64,000 nt of DNA from Faecalispora sporosphaeroides DSM 1294 (GTDB taxonomy: Bacteria; Bacillota; Clostridia; Oscillospirales; Acutalibacteraceae). Each line of letters opens with the position of its first letter. Positions within the stretch are counted from its first letter, which is position 1. Made by a program: the position numbers and the translations under genes. The DNA is taken from positions 62,001 to 126,000 of the forward strand of contig KB911068.1 in NCBI GenBank assembly GCA_000383295.1, given 5' to 3'. Below the pieces are notes generated by a model, which did no database searches, was not told where the DNA came from, and was given only the letters and a program-made list of their open reading frames with translations. Shown here in pieces: positions 1-8,840 of this stretch.

Positions 1-105
1 TTTATAAGCCAATTTACGGCTGATGCCGCCCAGCATTTCTCTTAATTGTTCGACCTCGACTACATCGGGGTACTTTTCAAACATTTTGATTTTGTCGTTC
101 ATCAT
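1..105 (-). CDS. Small helix-turn-helix protein, Xis-like (C-terminus outside window)
   Basis: The visible 35 residues begin MMNDKIKMFEKYPDVVEVEQ and continue with LREMLGGISRKLAYK, which reads as the first helices of an excisionase/MerR-type DNA-binding domain. The start was chosen at 105 because AAGGGGATGTC precedes the ATG; an in-frame ATG at 120 lies before that site. It lies 14 bp downstream of the MazF-like gene on the same strand. In this ICE type such a gene usually precedes the tyrosine integrase, so I infer a recombination directionality role and an integrase beyond the left edge. The gene runs off the window, so length and fold are unconfirmed. Confidence 0.6.
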   Translation of the reverse strand, partial: MMNDKIKMFEKYPDVVEVEQLREMLGGISRKLAYK

Positions 106-119
106 GACATCCCCTTTCA

Positions 120-488
120 TTAAAAAAACGCCGGGTCAAGCCCAACGCTGATGGAAAGTGCCTGATTGATTTGTTTCATTTCATGACCGGAAAGAGTGCC
201 AACCTTTTCTCTCAGGCGTATGCGGTCAATGGTGCGTATTTGCTCTAAGAGAGCAAAAGACTCTTTGGAGCAGCCGCCGGCCGTGCCGATGCAAACATGG
301 GTAGGAATATTGTTTTTCTCGGTTTTGCCGGTAATCGCACAGACAATGACCGTAGGGCTGTGACGATTTCCGACATTGTTTTGCAAAATAAGTACCGGAC
401 GGATTCCGCCCTGTTCGGAGCCCACAACGGGACTTAAATCGGCATAGAAAATATCCCCACGTTGTATGTTCTTTTTATAATCTCTCAA
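120..488 (-). CDS. MazF/PemK-type endoribonuclease toxin
   Basis: The 122 residues carry the MazF/EndoA signature: an RGDIFYADLSPVVGSEQGG start, a RPVLILQN strand, the core VIVCAIT strand, and a late LLEQIRTIDRIRL segment. Length (about 115-120 aa) fits the family, which cleaves mRNA at short sequence motifs and is inhibited by a MazE-type antitoxin. No MazE-like gene is visible beside it. The downstream HTH gene may instead be its partner, or the toxin may be solitary, as is common in Clostridial ICEs. It could help retain the element after excision (inference). Confidence 0.85.
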   Translation of the reverse strand: MRDYKKNIQRGDIFYADLSPVVGSEQGGIRPVLILQNNVGNRHSPTVIVCAITGKTEKNNIPTHVCIGTAGGCSKESFALLEQIRTIDRIRLREKVGTLSGHEMKQINQALSISVGLDPAFF

Positions 489-529
489 AATTGCGATCCT
501 CCTTTGAAATTCTTAATGGCACAAAAATA

Positions 530-584
530 GGATCGCCCTTGGGTAGTTGCTTCACTGTGAGAGCAGCTGAAAACAGGGCGATCC
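530..584. repeat. Two-tier hairpin, 10-bp outer stem
   Basis: GGATCGCCCT at 530-539 is the exact reverse complement of 575-584. Inside it AGTTGCT (545-551) can pair with AGCAGCT (563-569). It lies 40 bp upstream of the mazF-like start on the minus strand, so it would be in the leader of that transcript. It lacks a T-run, so it is not a standard terminator. Confidence 0.6.
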
Positions 585-894
585 CATTGCTTCTGACATT
601 AAGTCATTTTCTGTAATAACGGTGCTTAATTCGACACTACTCCCCAAGCACAAAAGGCGATGGTCTGAACTGCGGCTGGCTTCACCGCATCATGGGAATT
701 TCACCCCCGCCAGGATCTCTGCCGGCTGCCCTCATTGCGTAATCCCCATATGTGGGGGCTGTGACTGGACAGAAGTATCATGATAGGCTGACGGGGTCAT
801 TGCGAAACAGGCCGCCACAGCCTGTTTCCCGGTCGGATGGGTACCGCTTTGCACCTTATTGGGCCGTCTTTGATAGTCTGGGAAGAGAAACGTA

Positions 895-999
895 ATGAAC
901 AGAAAGAAAAAGCTGATTCATCTTGTTCTCATCACCATCCTACAGGTGGTCTTGGCGCATCCTCCGGAGTCGCTGTTCCTTTTGGGAGCCGTCAGCTAA
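895..999 (+). CDS. Possible 34-aa membrane peptide
   Basis: An ATG at 895 opens a 34-codon frame: basic start MNRKKK, then a hydrophobic run LIHLVLITILQVVLAH, ending LFLLGAVS. A weak purine stretch (GGGAAGAGAAACG) precedes it. The profile is that of a small membrane or signal-like peptide, and it is the only plus-strand frame here with such a shape. It may be chance; conservation would decide. Confidence 0.25.
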   Translation: MNRKKKLIHLVLITILQVVLAHPPESLFLLGAVS

Positions 1000-1053
1000 C
1001 GTATTCAGATCATCGGATATGAAATTTTCAAAGTACCCTTGAGGGAATAAAGA

Positions 1054-1090
1054 AACCCCTCACTACTAATCCGGTTTCGTGAGGGGGTCT
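1054..1090 (-). terminator. Hairpin downstream of the sigma-like gene
   Basis: CCCCTCAC (1056-1063) pairs perfectly with GTGAGGGG (1079-1086) across a 15-nt loop, 14 bp past the end of the sigma-like gene. The following A/T-rich tract on the minus strand supports a factor-independent terminator. Confidence 0.6.
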
Positions 1091-1103
1091 ACAAAAAGAA
1101 TTT

Positions 1104-1523
1104 TTACTTTTCCATCATTTTTTTGAGTTTCATTCGAATTTGACGCTCCCGATAGCTGATGGTCTGCTGTTTAATGCCCGTCTCCTTTTCAAGCTCTACC
1201 TGTGTTTTCCTTTGAAAGTACAGAGCATAGATCAAATTGCGCTCATCCTTGGCAAGCTGAGCGAGACACTGATGCATCTTTTCTGCCATAAGCTTGTCCA
1301 TGACCATATCCTCCACACGGAGTGAACCGAGATCCGGAATCGCATCCTCACCGTTGGTTTCCTCGGTGTCCAGAGCGCTGTAGTAAAAAACGCCATGTGC
1401 TATGTCCTTTTCTTCCAGATGACGCTCATGGCGCCTCATGCGGTAATATGTCAGGTAGACTTCTTTACTGACTGGTACAAGCTGACCTTGTACCTTGATT
1501 TGATATTTCTTTTTTTCTGCCAT
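1104..1523 (-). CDS. Sigma-70-like regulator of the ICE type (region 4 HTH)
   Basis: 139 residues from ATG 1523, chosen because GGAGG lies 8 nt upstream; a longer frame to 1565 lacks such a site. The C-terminal half is a sigma region-4-like HTH: LAQLAKDERNLIYALYF, then TQVELEKETGIKQQTISYRE, ending IRMKLKKMMEK. The N-terminal half is charged and has a middle segment EEKDIAHGVFYYSALD, typical of short sigma-like proteins of Tn916/Tn1549-type elements (Orf7-like). Likely role: switching on transcription of ICE genes, possibly the xis/int end just downstream. A short leader ORF and an inverted repeat precede it. Confidence 0.75.
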   Translation of the reverse strand: MAEKKKYQIKVQGQLVPVSKEVYLTYYRMRRHERHLEEKDIAHGVFYYSALDTEETNGEDAIPDLGSLRVEDMVMDKLMAEKMHQCLAQLAKDERNLIYALYFQRKTQVELEKETGIKQQTISYRERQIRMKLKKMMEK

Positions 1524-1561
1524 ATGGCTTGTCCTCCATTTTCTGAAATCTTGATGGTGAG

Positions 1562-1627
1562 TCAAAATGTCAGAAGCGGAGGGGCTCGTCCATTTGCAAA
1601 GAAGAGGTGCAAGAGGTATGTAATCAC
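1562..1627 (-). CDS. Candidate 21-aa leader peptide of the sigma-like gene
   Basis: A GTG at 1627 sits 8 nt after AAAAGGAG and opens a 21-codon frame with a Leu/Phe-rich middle (YLLHLFF) ending PPLLTF. It stops 39 nt before the sigma-like start. Upstream lies a 9-bp inverted repeat. Position, ribosome site and size fit a translated attenuator, as known for Tn916 orf12; function is inferred. Confidence 0.4.
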   Translation of the reverse strand: MITYLLHLFFANGRAPPLLTF

Positions 1628-1648
1628 GATGTTTGCTCCTTTTTATGG

Positions 1649-1699
1649 GAACCTCGCACCGTACATCATGGTAAATAGAAAAGACGACAGGCGAGGTTC
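1649..1699. repeat. 9-bp inverted repeat upstream of the leader ORF
   Basis: GAACCTCGC (1649-1657) and GCGAGGTTC (1691-1699) are perfect reverse complements separated by 33 bp. In the sigma-gene transcript the hairpin would form just ahead of the leader peptide start. Confidence 0.55.
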
Positions 1700-1777
1700 A
1701 CCCGGTTGAGGTGTTCCTCCGCACTGCCGTCTTGCGTTCTGGCGGATTTTAGGTATTAAGCTGTTCTTGGGGTGTGG

Positions 1778-1936
1778 CTATGCTACAGGTTCTACACGCT
1801 CGTGCGTTATGTTTAATGCGCCGTCGGGGGTTACTGTGATTCGAGTGACACAATCTTTTATTTTAATCACAAACAGACGATCATCATCGCTCATATCGCC
1901 AATGCGCTTTTTATTCAGATTCCTGATTTCAACCAT
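1778..1936 (-). CDS. Small conserved-looking ICE protein, 52 aa
   Basis: The frame runs from ATG 1936 (AGGAGG 8 nt upstream) to TAG at 1778. The protein starts MVEIRNLNKKRIGDM and continues DDDRLFVIKIKDCVTRITV, then ends HERVEPVA. Alternating hydrophobic residues suggest a compact beta-rich fold. I do not recognise a named family. It lies between the sigma-like gene and the restriction island, on the same strand. Confidence 0.6.
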   Translation of the reverse strand: MVEIRNLNKKRIGDMSDDDRLFVIKIKDCVTRITVTPDGALNITHERVEPVA

Positions 1937-2116
1937 ATAAATCCTCCTCACTGCTATTGATTTGATTGCTCTTTCTCACTGGGTTTCATCTGGTTAATTC
2001 CATTTTTATCTTCCCGTGCCCTATTATCACATTTCTCAAATTTGCATGCCCAACTCGGCGAGTTGGTTGAAAGCTTTAAAAATGGCGAGGATTATTGGAA
2101 TTTTTGCTTTTGGGCA

Positions 2117-2141
2117 TAAAAAAGGACCCCTTTCGGGGTCC
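2117..2141 (-). terminator. Terminator closing the restriction island operon
   Basis: GGACCCC (2124-2130) and GGGGTCC (2135-2141) form a perfect 7-bp stem with a 4-nt loop, followed on the minus strand by a run of Ts. It lies 29 bp past the last gene of the operon. Confidence 0.85.
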
Positions 2142-2169
2142 AAAACCAACTCTACGAGTTATCAAGTTT

Positions 2170-3765
2170 TTAATTCTCATCAATTTTTATTGTGCTACCT
2201 AATTGCGGTATGTCTGCCTGCTCCAAAACACTGTTAAAATCTTGTATCGACAGCCCGGGCATATTCTCTAATATATGGATGTATGTTCTATCCGGGTCTT
2301 TATAGTAATCTAATTTGTTGCCAGACTTTTCAAATATTTTTTCAATAATACGAAGATTCAGCCTTAAACCGACACATATTGCCATCAAAACATCCGTACC
2401 CATATTGTTGTATTTATCATTTTTGATTTTTCCATGGTAGTTCTTATGGAGCAGCGTTTTTTCATTAAATATTTCAGGGTACTTCCATTTCCTGTTCTCC
2501 ATCAAAAACCACAAGCATTGACACAGCGTGGTGGTCGGATCTCCTAATTTCTTGACAAGCTCTATCTCTTCGTTTTCATCATAGGATAAGATATGTTTGT
2601 GGAATGCTGCATAAACCTCTTTCGGCTCATAATTGAAGGTTGCCTGATATTTTGGATGGAACGTCAGCATCCGCTGATCAATTCCAGTAACGCTATACAG
2701 GACAGCAAACCCCATGAAGTCCTTTTGAATGTTCCGATAGGTCGTATATTTTTGCTCATGTATATTAATAGCACATTGAGCCAAGTTCTTCTTTGCTTTT
2801 GTGGTTAAGTGTAGGTTTCCATTCTTTGTTGTTATGTATTTAGGATCTGCCAGTACAAAATAACCGTCGGCAAATACGAATCGCCCACCGCTGACCCACT
2901 CTTGGAGAGAAGAGTCCACGCGCAGCAATTGATACGCTTCTGCAGGAGTCAACGCAACGAATTCTCTGCGGTTATTAATTTCGGCAAAGACTGCATCATA
3001 ATCCTCAAATTCAGAAATTTTCCCGAGAATCCCTACCTCAATAAGACGATATTTTACAGATGCCCTCGATACAATAAAAAATTCACTTAGGTCTTCAATT
3101 AAAACATCGCAGGAGGGGACAATATCGTTCTGTGGATTCTTATAACTATCAATCAGTTCCAGTGCTTTTTGCTTGAACGGTTCGTATGGCATCAGTACTC
3201 TCGGAGCTAACCTGTGTGCCTGCCATTCCAGCCATTTTACTTCGTTCTCCTTTGTCTTTTTTCCTTCCGGCGGCTCGTAGAATGTTTCCGATTGGCGGCA
3301 CATAATCGGATACAGTTTTTCAGAAGCCTCAGCATTTTTGAGTGCCAGAATTTCAAAATAAGTTTTATCCTTCTCCCAATGCAATGCCTCGTGAATTAGG
3401 GTATTGCGCTTAGAGCCTTCGCCATACAGTGCTTCGGAATCGGGATCGACTAATATAGTCCCAGCAGGAAAGAAGGTAGGATGAAATGTACCAGACTCGC
3501 GGTTGTAGACTTCAACTTCACCATCAAGCAATAAGCAGCATCCAAAAATGTCCAAGTTTCCGGAAAGGGATACTTCCTTTACTGTAAGGCCGACTTCCTG
3601 CAGAATCTTATCAACGGGCAGCGGCATCGGCGTTGCAAGAGCCTCTTTACAATGCCTTGTCAGGTATTTTGTTGCGTAATCATCAAGGCGATTCTTTCCG
3701 AGAATTAAAGCACCGGTTTTTTTATTGACATCAAAGATATCGCTCAATGTCGGTCTGCTCGTCAT
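2170..3765 (-). CDS. ImmA/IrrE-family metallopeptidase of the restriction island
   Basis: About 531 residues. The zinc motif HEALHW lies near residue 126 of this start, in the context RNTLIHEALHWEKDK, typical of ImmA/IrrE (COG2856) proteases. A long C-terminal part (about 300 residues) with FIVSRASVKYRLIEVG, a helix-turn-helix-like stretch, has no assignment from me. The start at 3765 has AAGGA 5 nt upstream; an upstream ATG at 3798 is possible. It overlaps the YgjP-like gene by about 35 bp, so the two are translationally linked. It may cleave a repressor or act as a defence accessory (inference). Confidence 0.75.
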   Translation of the reverse strand: MTSRPTLSDIFDVNKKTGALILGKNRLDDYATKYLTRHCKEALATPMPLPVDKILQEVGLTVKEVSLSGNLDIFGCCLLLDGEVEVYNRESGTFHPTFFPAGTILVDPDSEALYGEGSKRNTLIHEALHWEKDKTYFEILALKNAEASEKLYPIMCRQSETFYEPPEGKKTKENEVKWLEWQAHRLAPRVLMPYEPFKQKALELIDSYKNPQNDIVPSCDVLIEDLSEFFIVSRASVKYRLIEVGILGKISEFEDYDAVFAEINNRREFVALTPAEAYQLLRVDSSLQEWVSGGRFVFADGYFVLADPKYITTKNGNLHLTTKAKKNLAQCAINIHEQKYTTYRNIQKDFMGFAVLYSVTGIDQRMLTFHPKYQATFNYEPKEVYAAFHKHILSYDENEEIELVKKLGDPTTTLCQCLWFLMENRKWKYPEIFNEKTLLHKNYHGKIKNDKYNNMGTDVLMAICVGLRLNLRIIEKIFEKSGNKLDYYKDPDRTYIHILENMPGLSIQDFNSVLEQADIPQLGSTIKIDEN

Positions 3766-4495
3766 CTGTATCCTTCTCTTCTTTCTCCATATAGTCAAGA
3801 GGCATGGTAGCCAGAATCTTTTTTACTTCTTTCCAAGTCGGGCAAAACTCTTCAACAAGCGCGCGGAATCGGTGTGTATGGTTTTTCTCCACTAAATGTA
3901 CCAGTTCATGAATCACCACATATTCAAGACATTCCATTGGTTTCTTAGCAAGCTGAAGGTTAATCCATATCCTACGTTTATCAATATTGCATGTGCCCCA
4001 CCTGGTTCTCATGTTTTTAATTCGGAAATCCTCGGCATGAATTCCCGTCTTTTTCTCACAGTCTATTGCAACAGTCTCCAGTATCCGCTTTAATTCCTGC
4101 CTGTACCATTCGATGAGCAGTTTTTCTCTTGCCTTAGTGTTTGTTCCTTCTGGTACTGTCATGATTATTTTAGTCGGCGTCTTGACAATTTTATGACGTG
4201 TTTCCTCATATACTACCTGCAGACGGTAGGGCTTACCCCACAAATAATATGATTCTCCGGAAACATATTCTCGCTTGCTTTGACGTTCCTGTGCCAGCAT
4301 CCTGTCTCTGACTTTAGTGATCTCCGGCAGTTTTCTAAGGACAAACAATTCGATATCCTCGTCATTTAATCCGGCTGGTGTGCTGACAGTAACATCACCC
4401 TCTGGCGGATTTACACGGATATATAGATTTTTCAAATTTTTCTTTCTGATAATCTTAATCGGTAATCCTCCGATTATCATTTCTTCATTACGCAT
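3731..4495 (-). CDS. YgjP/SprT-like M48-type metalloprotease
   Basis: 254 residues. The zinc motif HELVHLVEKNHTHRF is followed by FCPTWKE, which identifies the YgjP (DUF45) family. MRTRWGTCNIDKRRIWINL is the conserved strand before the active site. The start overlaps the hsdR stop by 8 bp. Such genes often sit beside type I restriction genes, though the exact role is unknown; regulated turnover of the HsdR motor, as ClpXP does elsewhere, is one possibility (inference). Confidence 0.85.
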   Translation of the reverse strand: MRNEEMIIGGLPIKIIRKKNLKNLYIRVNPPEGDVTVSTPAGLNDEDIELFVLRKLPEITKVRDRMLAQERQSKREYVSGESYYLWGKPYRLQVVYEETRHKIVKTPTKIIMTVPEGTNTKAREKLLIEWYRQELKRILETVAIDCEKKTGIHAEDFRIKNMRTRWGTCNIDKRRIWINLQLAKKPMECLEYVVIHELVHLVEKNHTHRFRALVEEFCPTWKEVKKILATMPLDYMEKEEKDTDDEQTDIERYL

Positions 4496-7400
4496 CGTAT
4501 TCTTCCTGTCTTTGTACTATATCGAAGACATTATTGGCTTCTTCCGTGGCTCTGTCTTCGGTATACATATGAAGCAATAATTTTTTATAAATAGCAAGTC
4601 TAATCCGCTGCTGTTTTTGAAAATTTCTTTTCCAACCCGGCTGGATGGAAGTGCGGATCGCACTGTCAACATCAATTGTCAGTTCGACATTATTTTCAAA
4701 ATAATCATACAGAGCACGCCTTGTTGCGCTATCTTTGACCCCGTCGGGATAGTTGCTGGTTGTTTCCGGATGAAGAATAGCCTCTGCCAACTCCACGACC
4801 TGTCTGAGGTATTCCTCATAACTCATCGCTTCAGTCTTGCGCTGCAGGATGATTTTCTTAAGCATCTCTGACAGTTTGCCGTAATACACACTGTTTGAAC
4901 TCATTTTTTTGACAATTTCATGCTGTAAGTTGTTGTCAATCATCTCTGCTTTTGCTTCGCCAGTACCAGGCAAATCTTTTACTAAATCGACAGGCGTGGT
5001 GGTTTTGCCCTTTAGGAGCAACTCGACAATCGACATATTCCCCAACTCACTGATAACCCTGGAATCTTCAGCGCGGATGTAAGTGTCAAGGATATAGCGC
5101 ATATCCGCCTCATAAGGCTTGAGGTCGATATAGTCGCAGCTTGCCAGCTTGATCATTTCTTTAATTTTGTTGTATCCGGAAATCTCTTCGCGCAGATGAT
5201 TGACATCATTCTCTGAATAGCCATACTCAGATACAAGCTTGTCACAACAATTCGCAAAAGAACGAGAGAGCGCCGCAGTTAACGTGTACAGCGTGTCCCT
5301 GCGCGCCGTCTTTTCATCGCCATCGCTGTCATCTCCGCAGAAATACTCAATGAAGTCGATATCAGCTTTTGGTGCCGGAACATTCTCGAATAATGCCTCC
5401 AGCGATGCAAGCGTTCCTTCCATTTCTGACTTTGCTTCATCATAGCGGTTTTTAATAAGCCCTTCGACATCCTCTTTGTCAAACCCATCAAATGCCTCTG
5501 TCGTATAATCAGAAACGGCAAGCTGAAGATTACGGAATAAATCCATGTAATCCACAATATAACCATAGTCCTTATCTTCGCCGTCTGGTCTGTTGACACG
5601 ACAAATGGCCTGAAAAAGATCGTGGTCACGCATGGATTTATCAATATACAGATAAGTGGCACTTGGGGCGTCAAAGCCCGTCAGCAATTTATCAACCACA
5701 ATAAGAAGCTTCATTTGTGCTGGATTTTCTTTAAATTGCTTCTTCGCATCTTTTTCAAATTCCGAGAGCTTCTTGCCGCCAAGCATCCGCTCATAAATGG
5801 ATTTCTTGTATTCTTCTTCGCTTTCCTGTGAAAGATCAGAAGTGGCCGTCCGCACACTTTGCGTGGTTGGCTCATAGGAAGTTACGACGGCACATTTTGT
5901 GAAGCCCATGCTCATAAAGATTTCCCAATACTTGCAGGCTTCGTAGATGCTATTTGCAACGAGCATAGCAGTACCGCGATCTTCTTTCAATCTCGGTTTG
6001 AGGCTCATATCAAAGACTATATCAGACGCAATCTTTTCCAAGCGTTGCTTTGAACTGTATAGTTTATTGATGGAAGTCCAGCTTTGTTTGAGCTGGAGCT
6101 TTGCGCGTTCTGTCAAGCCTTTTGTCTTCTGTTCAAACCACAAGTCAACTTTATCTTGACTGGACAAATCCTGGTCAATGTCTCTTGCCTCATACCGCAA
6201 GTCCAAAACAACACCATCAGCCACACCCTCATCAAATTTATAAGTATGAATATACGGGCCAAAGATTTCAAGGCTTGTTTTCTTATCTTTCTTAAGCAAT
6301 GGAGTTCCTGTAAAGCCAATTAAGACTGCATCCGGCATCAGCGTTTTTACTGCTTCGTGCAGCTTGCCGGAATTGGTACGATGGCATTCGTCAATAAAAG
6401 CAACGATGTTTCCCTTTGCCTTAAAGTCCTTCGGAAGATCCTTCAGAAGTTCTTTACGATATTGGTCGATATCCGCCTGTTTACCTGCATTATGACCATA
6501 TTTATGAATGAGCGAGCAAACAATCGGGTCTTCGCTTTTGTCCAAAATATCACGAAGGTCCTTACAACTTTTTGCTCTGCGTACTTTTTCGTTTACGTCT
6601 ATAAAAAGACTCTCAATCTGGTCATCCAGCTCATCTCTGTCCGTGATAATTACAACGCGGCTGTCAGAAACATTTTCTATAATCCATTTTGTGAGCCATA
6701 CCATAATAAGAGATTTTCCGGAACCCTGCGTATTCCAAATGATACCGCCCTTTTTCTCAAGAATGCTCTTTCTCGCAGCGATATTAGCAAAATACTGGTT
6801 ATGTCGAGCAATTTTCTTAATGCCGGCATCAAAAATCACGAAATCATGTATAAGAGATAAGAAGCGTTCTTTTTGGCAAAGTGAAATAATACCATCTCTC
6901 AGACGGTTTACTTCCTTAAGCTGCAGCATTTTAATTTTTTCAGACAAGGCGTCCGTCGCCTTTTTATCTTCTTTCCATTTAAGGTAGTACTTTTCTGGTG
7001 TGTTGATCGTACCATAGAGCAATCCTTCAGCTTCATTTCCTGCAAATAAAAGCTGTGCCGCGCCAAAAAAATTGAGTATGTTTTCCTTTTTCTGATTCGT
7101 TAACATTTGTCGAATGCCCTTGCCCGAGCTGACATAGGAACTCTTCAACTCAAATACACCCATAGCGATGCCGTTAACGTACAATACCAAATCAGGCCGC
7201 TTTCTTGTTACTTTGTCATATCGAAGGACGGACACTTCCTCCGCTACGGCAAAATCATTATTGTCGATATGATCCAAATCCCAATCGATATAATGCACGG
7301 TCTGGCGATGTCCATTGGCATCTTTCGTTCCCTGCCGACCGTAGCGAAGGAGAGAATAAACCTTCTGGTTAATCTCATAAAGCGAATCAGCCTGGTTATT

Positions 7401-7604
7401 GATCTTGCTTATGAGTTCATTGATGGCAATCTTAATCTGGTCATCGCCATACCCGCGCTTTTTCAGATTCGCTTTCAGCAGCTCTTCCTTGACAGGTGTG
7501 TTATCGATATCCTCCAGATTGCCGAGATAGGTGTAGCCAAGGTCATCAACCAGCCAGTGAAGAACTCTATTCTGCAATTTTTTCTCAGCATCAACCGTTG
7601 CCAT
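4488..7604 (-). CDS. hsdR: Type I restriction enzyme, R (motor/endonuclease) subunit
   Basis: 1038 residues, normal for HsdR. The nuclease site shows RPD (136-138) and ELK (152-154), a PD-(D/E)xK pattern. Walker A is NTQGSGKS (291-298), Walker B/DEAD is DECH (405-408), and later helicase motifs include GFTGTPLL and a LLTGFDAP segment. The subunit translocates DNA using ATP and cuts unmodified DNA when assembled with HsdM and HsdS. It lies 12 bp downstream of hsdS. No frameshift is seen, so the system looks intact. Confidence 0.95.
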   Translation of the reverse strand: MATVDAEKKLQNRVLHWLVDDLGYTYLGNLEDIDNTPVKEELLKANLKKRGYGDDQIKIAINELISKINNQADSLYEINQKVYSLLRYGRQGTKDANGHRQTVHYIDWDLDHIDNNDFAVAEEVSVLRYDKVTRKRPDLVLYVNGIAMGVFELKSSYVSSGKGIRQMLTNQKKENILNFFGAAQLLFAGNEAEGLLYGTINTPEKYYLKWKEDKKATDALSEKIKMLQLKEVNRLRDGIISLCQKERFLSLIHDFVIFDAGIKKIARHNQYFANIAARKSILEKKGGIIWNTQGSGKSLIMVWLTKWIIENVSDSRVVIITDRDELDDQIESLFIDVNEKVRRAKSCKDLRDILDKSEDPIVCSLIHKYGHNAGKQADIDQYRKELLKDLPKDFKAKGNIVAFIDECHRTNSGKLHEAVKTLMPDAVLIGFTGTPLLKKDKKTSLEIFGPYIHTYKFDEGVADGVVLDLRYEARDIDQDLSSQDKVDLWFEQKTKGLTERAKLQLKQSWTSINKLYSSKQRLEKIASDIVFDMSLKPRLKEDRGTAMLVANSIYEACKYWEIFMSMGFTKCAVVTSYEPTTQSVRTATSDLSQESEEEYKKSIYERMLGGKKLSEFEKDAKKQFKENPAQMKLLIVVDKLLTGFDAPSATYLYIDKSMRDHDLFQAICRVNRPDGEDKDYGYIVDYMDLFRNLQLAVSDYTTEAFDGFDKEDVEGLIKNRYDEAKSEMEGTLASLEALFENVPAPKADIDFIEYFCGDDSDGDEKTARRDTLYTLTAALSRSFANCCDKLVSEYGYSENDVNHLREEISGYNKIKEMIKLASCDYIDLKPYEADMRYILDTYIRAEDSRVISELGNMSIVELLLKGKTTTPVDLVKDLPGTGEAKAEMIDNNLQHEIVKKMSSNSVYYGKLSEMLKKIILQRKTEAMSYEEYLRQVVELAEAILHPETTSNYPDGVKDSATRRALYDYFENNVELTIDVDSAIRTSIQPGWKRNFQKQQRIRLAIYKKLLLHMYTEDRATEEANNVFDIVQRQEEYDA

Positions 7605-7616
7605 CTTGTTTCCTCC

Positions 7617-8840
7617 TTATACAGTCAGGCGCACGCGGCCTGTTAAGAGATCGTCCATTGCGCCCTCACGGATTTGTATCATTTTTTCTCGTTCAGCTTC
7701 CAAGCGTTCAATTTCTTTGTCCATTGCTGTCAGTACAGCGGAGATTGCTCTTTGCTCTTTAATATTTTTGGGCATCTCAAACTTAAAGTTCTTCAAATCC
7801 TTTTGGTACAAATGCTTTATAGTGGAACCTGCTGACAGAATATCAATAAACTCTTTGAATACAGACGATATAAGCACCCTATAAAGGAAAGCAGGTGCAA
7901 GTTGCGGCTCCGTTCTAAAAACAAATACCCCACTATTCAATGTAGCTGGTTTGCTTAAGGCAGGGACCATTGCGACTTTTCCTATCGTACCATCTTTTGT
8001 AACAAGCACATCATTCTCTGTGACTTGAATATTTACATCCATATCATATCGTTCTTTAGAAACATACGATATATTATTTAAGGTAATTGTCCCATCCTTA
8101 AAATCTGTGCCACTAATTAAATAGCTGTACCCACTTCGCAAATACTCATGCTTTTTGAGACCTTGCCACCCGATCCTTGCCTTAGGAACAATAACCTGAT
8201 TGAAACACACCTTTACCCAATCATCATGAAATCCATCAAGCCTTGTCCTGCCGCTAATCAAATCCTCCAGCGCACCATCGCGGATGCTCTTTTTCTTTTC
8301 AATCAAATCGGAAAGGTCATCAATGTAGGCATCAAACTGTGAAAGGGTTCGAGCGATTTCTTCTTGCTCCGGAAGAGAAGGCAGAAACACCGATACCTTT
8401 TTCACAACTTCCTTATTCAGATTTTGTACGCCGCTTCCAGCAGCAAATGCCTCATACTGCCTTTGCACATACGATGAGGAGAGCAAATAATAAAGAAACT
8501 CGTCATCGGCTTCCGTTTGAAAATCATATAGGCGCAACCAGCCGTCATGTATACATCCGTCAATGCTTAGAATATAAGGCCTTCCAAAACTCATTGAATT
8601 TGAAAGTATAAAATCTCCGGGGAAAACGCTGACAGAATGTGCCGCACCTTGCAGTGTTATTTTTTCTTTTGTGGAGACGATATACTTTCCATACCTTGGT
8701 GCATCACCGATTTTAATCCAATTCACACCGTCAGTACTTGATGTCAAATAGCTTTCAATCGGACGTGGGGAGGCACCTCGCTTAATTTTCATGAAGTTAT
8801 TAAAAGACTTCTCTTTCCAATCTTGCGGATAAGTTACCAT
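7617..8840 (-). CDS. hsdS: Type I restriction-modification specificity subunit
   Basis: 407 residues with two target-recognition halves, each closed by a conserved coil: LPEQEEIARTLSQFDAYID (first) and IKEQRAISAVLTAMDKEIE (second). Each TRD begins with a W-K motif (DWKEKSFNNF and DDWVKVCFNQ). HsdS recognises a bipartite DNA target and holds two HsdM. It overlaps hsdM by 7 bp, supporting coupled translation. The target sequence cannot be read from the protein. Confidence 0.93.
   Translation of the reverse strand: MVTYPQDWKEKSFNNFMKIKRGASPRPIESYLTSSTDGVNWIKIGDAPRYGKYIVSTKEKITLQGAAHSVSVFPGDFILSNSMSFGRPYILSIDGCIHDGWLRLYDFQTEADDEFLYYLLSSSYVQRQYEAFAAGSGVQNLNKEVVKKVSVFLPSLPEQEEIARTLSQFDAYIDDLSDLIEKKKSIRDGALEDLISGRTRLDGFHDDWVKVCFNQVIVPKARIGWQGLKKHEYLRSGYSYLISGTDFKDGTITLNNISYVSKERYDMDVNIQVTENDVLVTKDGTIGKVAMVPALSKPATLNSGVFVFRTEPQLAPAFLYRVLISSVFKEFIDILSAGSTIKHLYQKDLKNFKFEMPKNIKEQRAISAVLTAMDKEIERLEAEREKMIQIREGAMDDLLTGRVRLTV

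Larger units (their letters stand above)
489..1103. other. Structured non-coding stretch between MazF and sigma-like genes
   Basis: No convincing long gene lies in these 615 bp, but the stretch is rich in paired segments. A 10-bp perfect inverted repeat GGATCGCCCT (530-539/575-584) encloses a second 7-bp stem (545-551/563-569, one G-U pair). A palindrome CCCCATATGTGGGG sits at 744-757. AAACAGGC/GCCTGTTT pair at 805-812/820-827. On the minus strand two very short ORFs (MTPSAYHDTS... and MRAAGRDPGG...) overlap by ATGA. The whole could be a structured RNA or long leader for the mazF-side transcript; which is not determined. Confidence 0.5.

Noticed and set aside
744-757. CCCCATATGTGGGG as a terminator
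   Set aside because: No T-run on either side; treated as part of the structured stretch.
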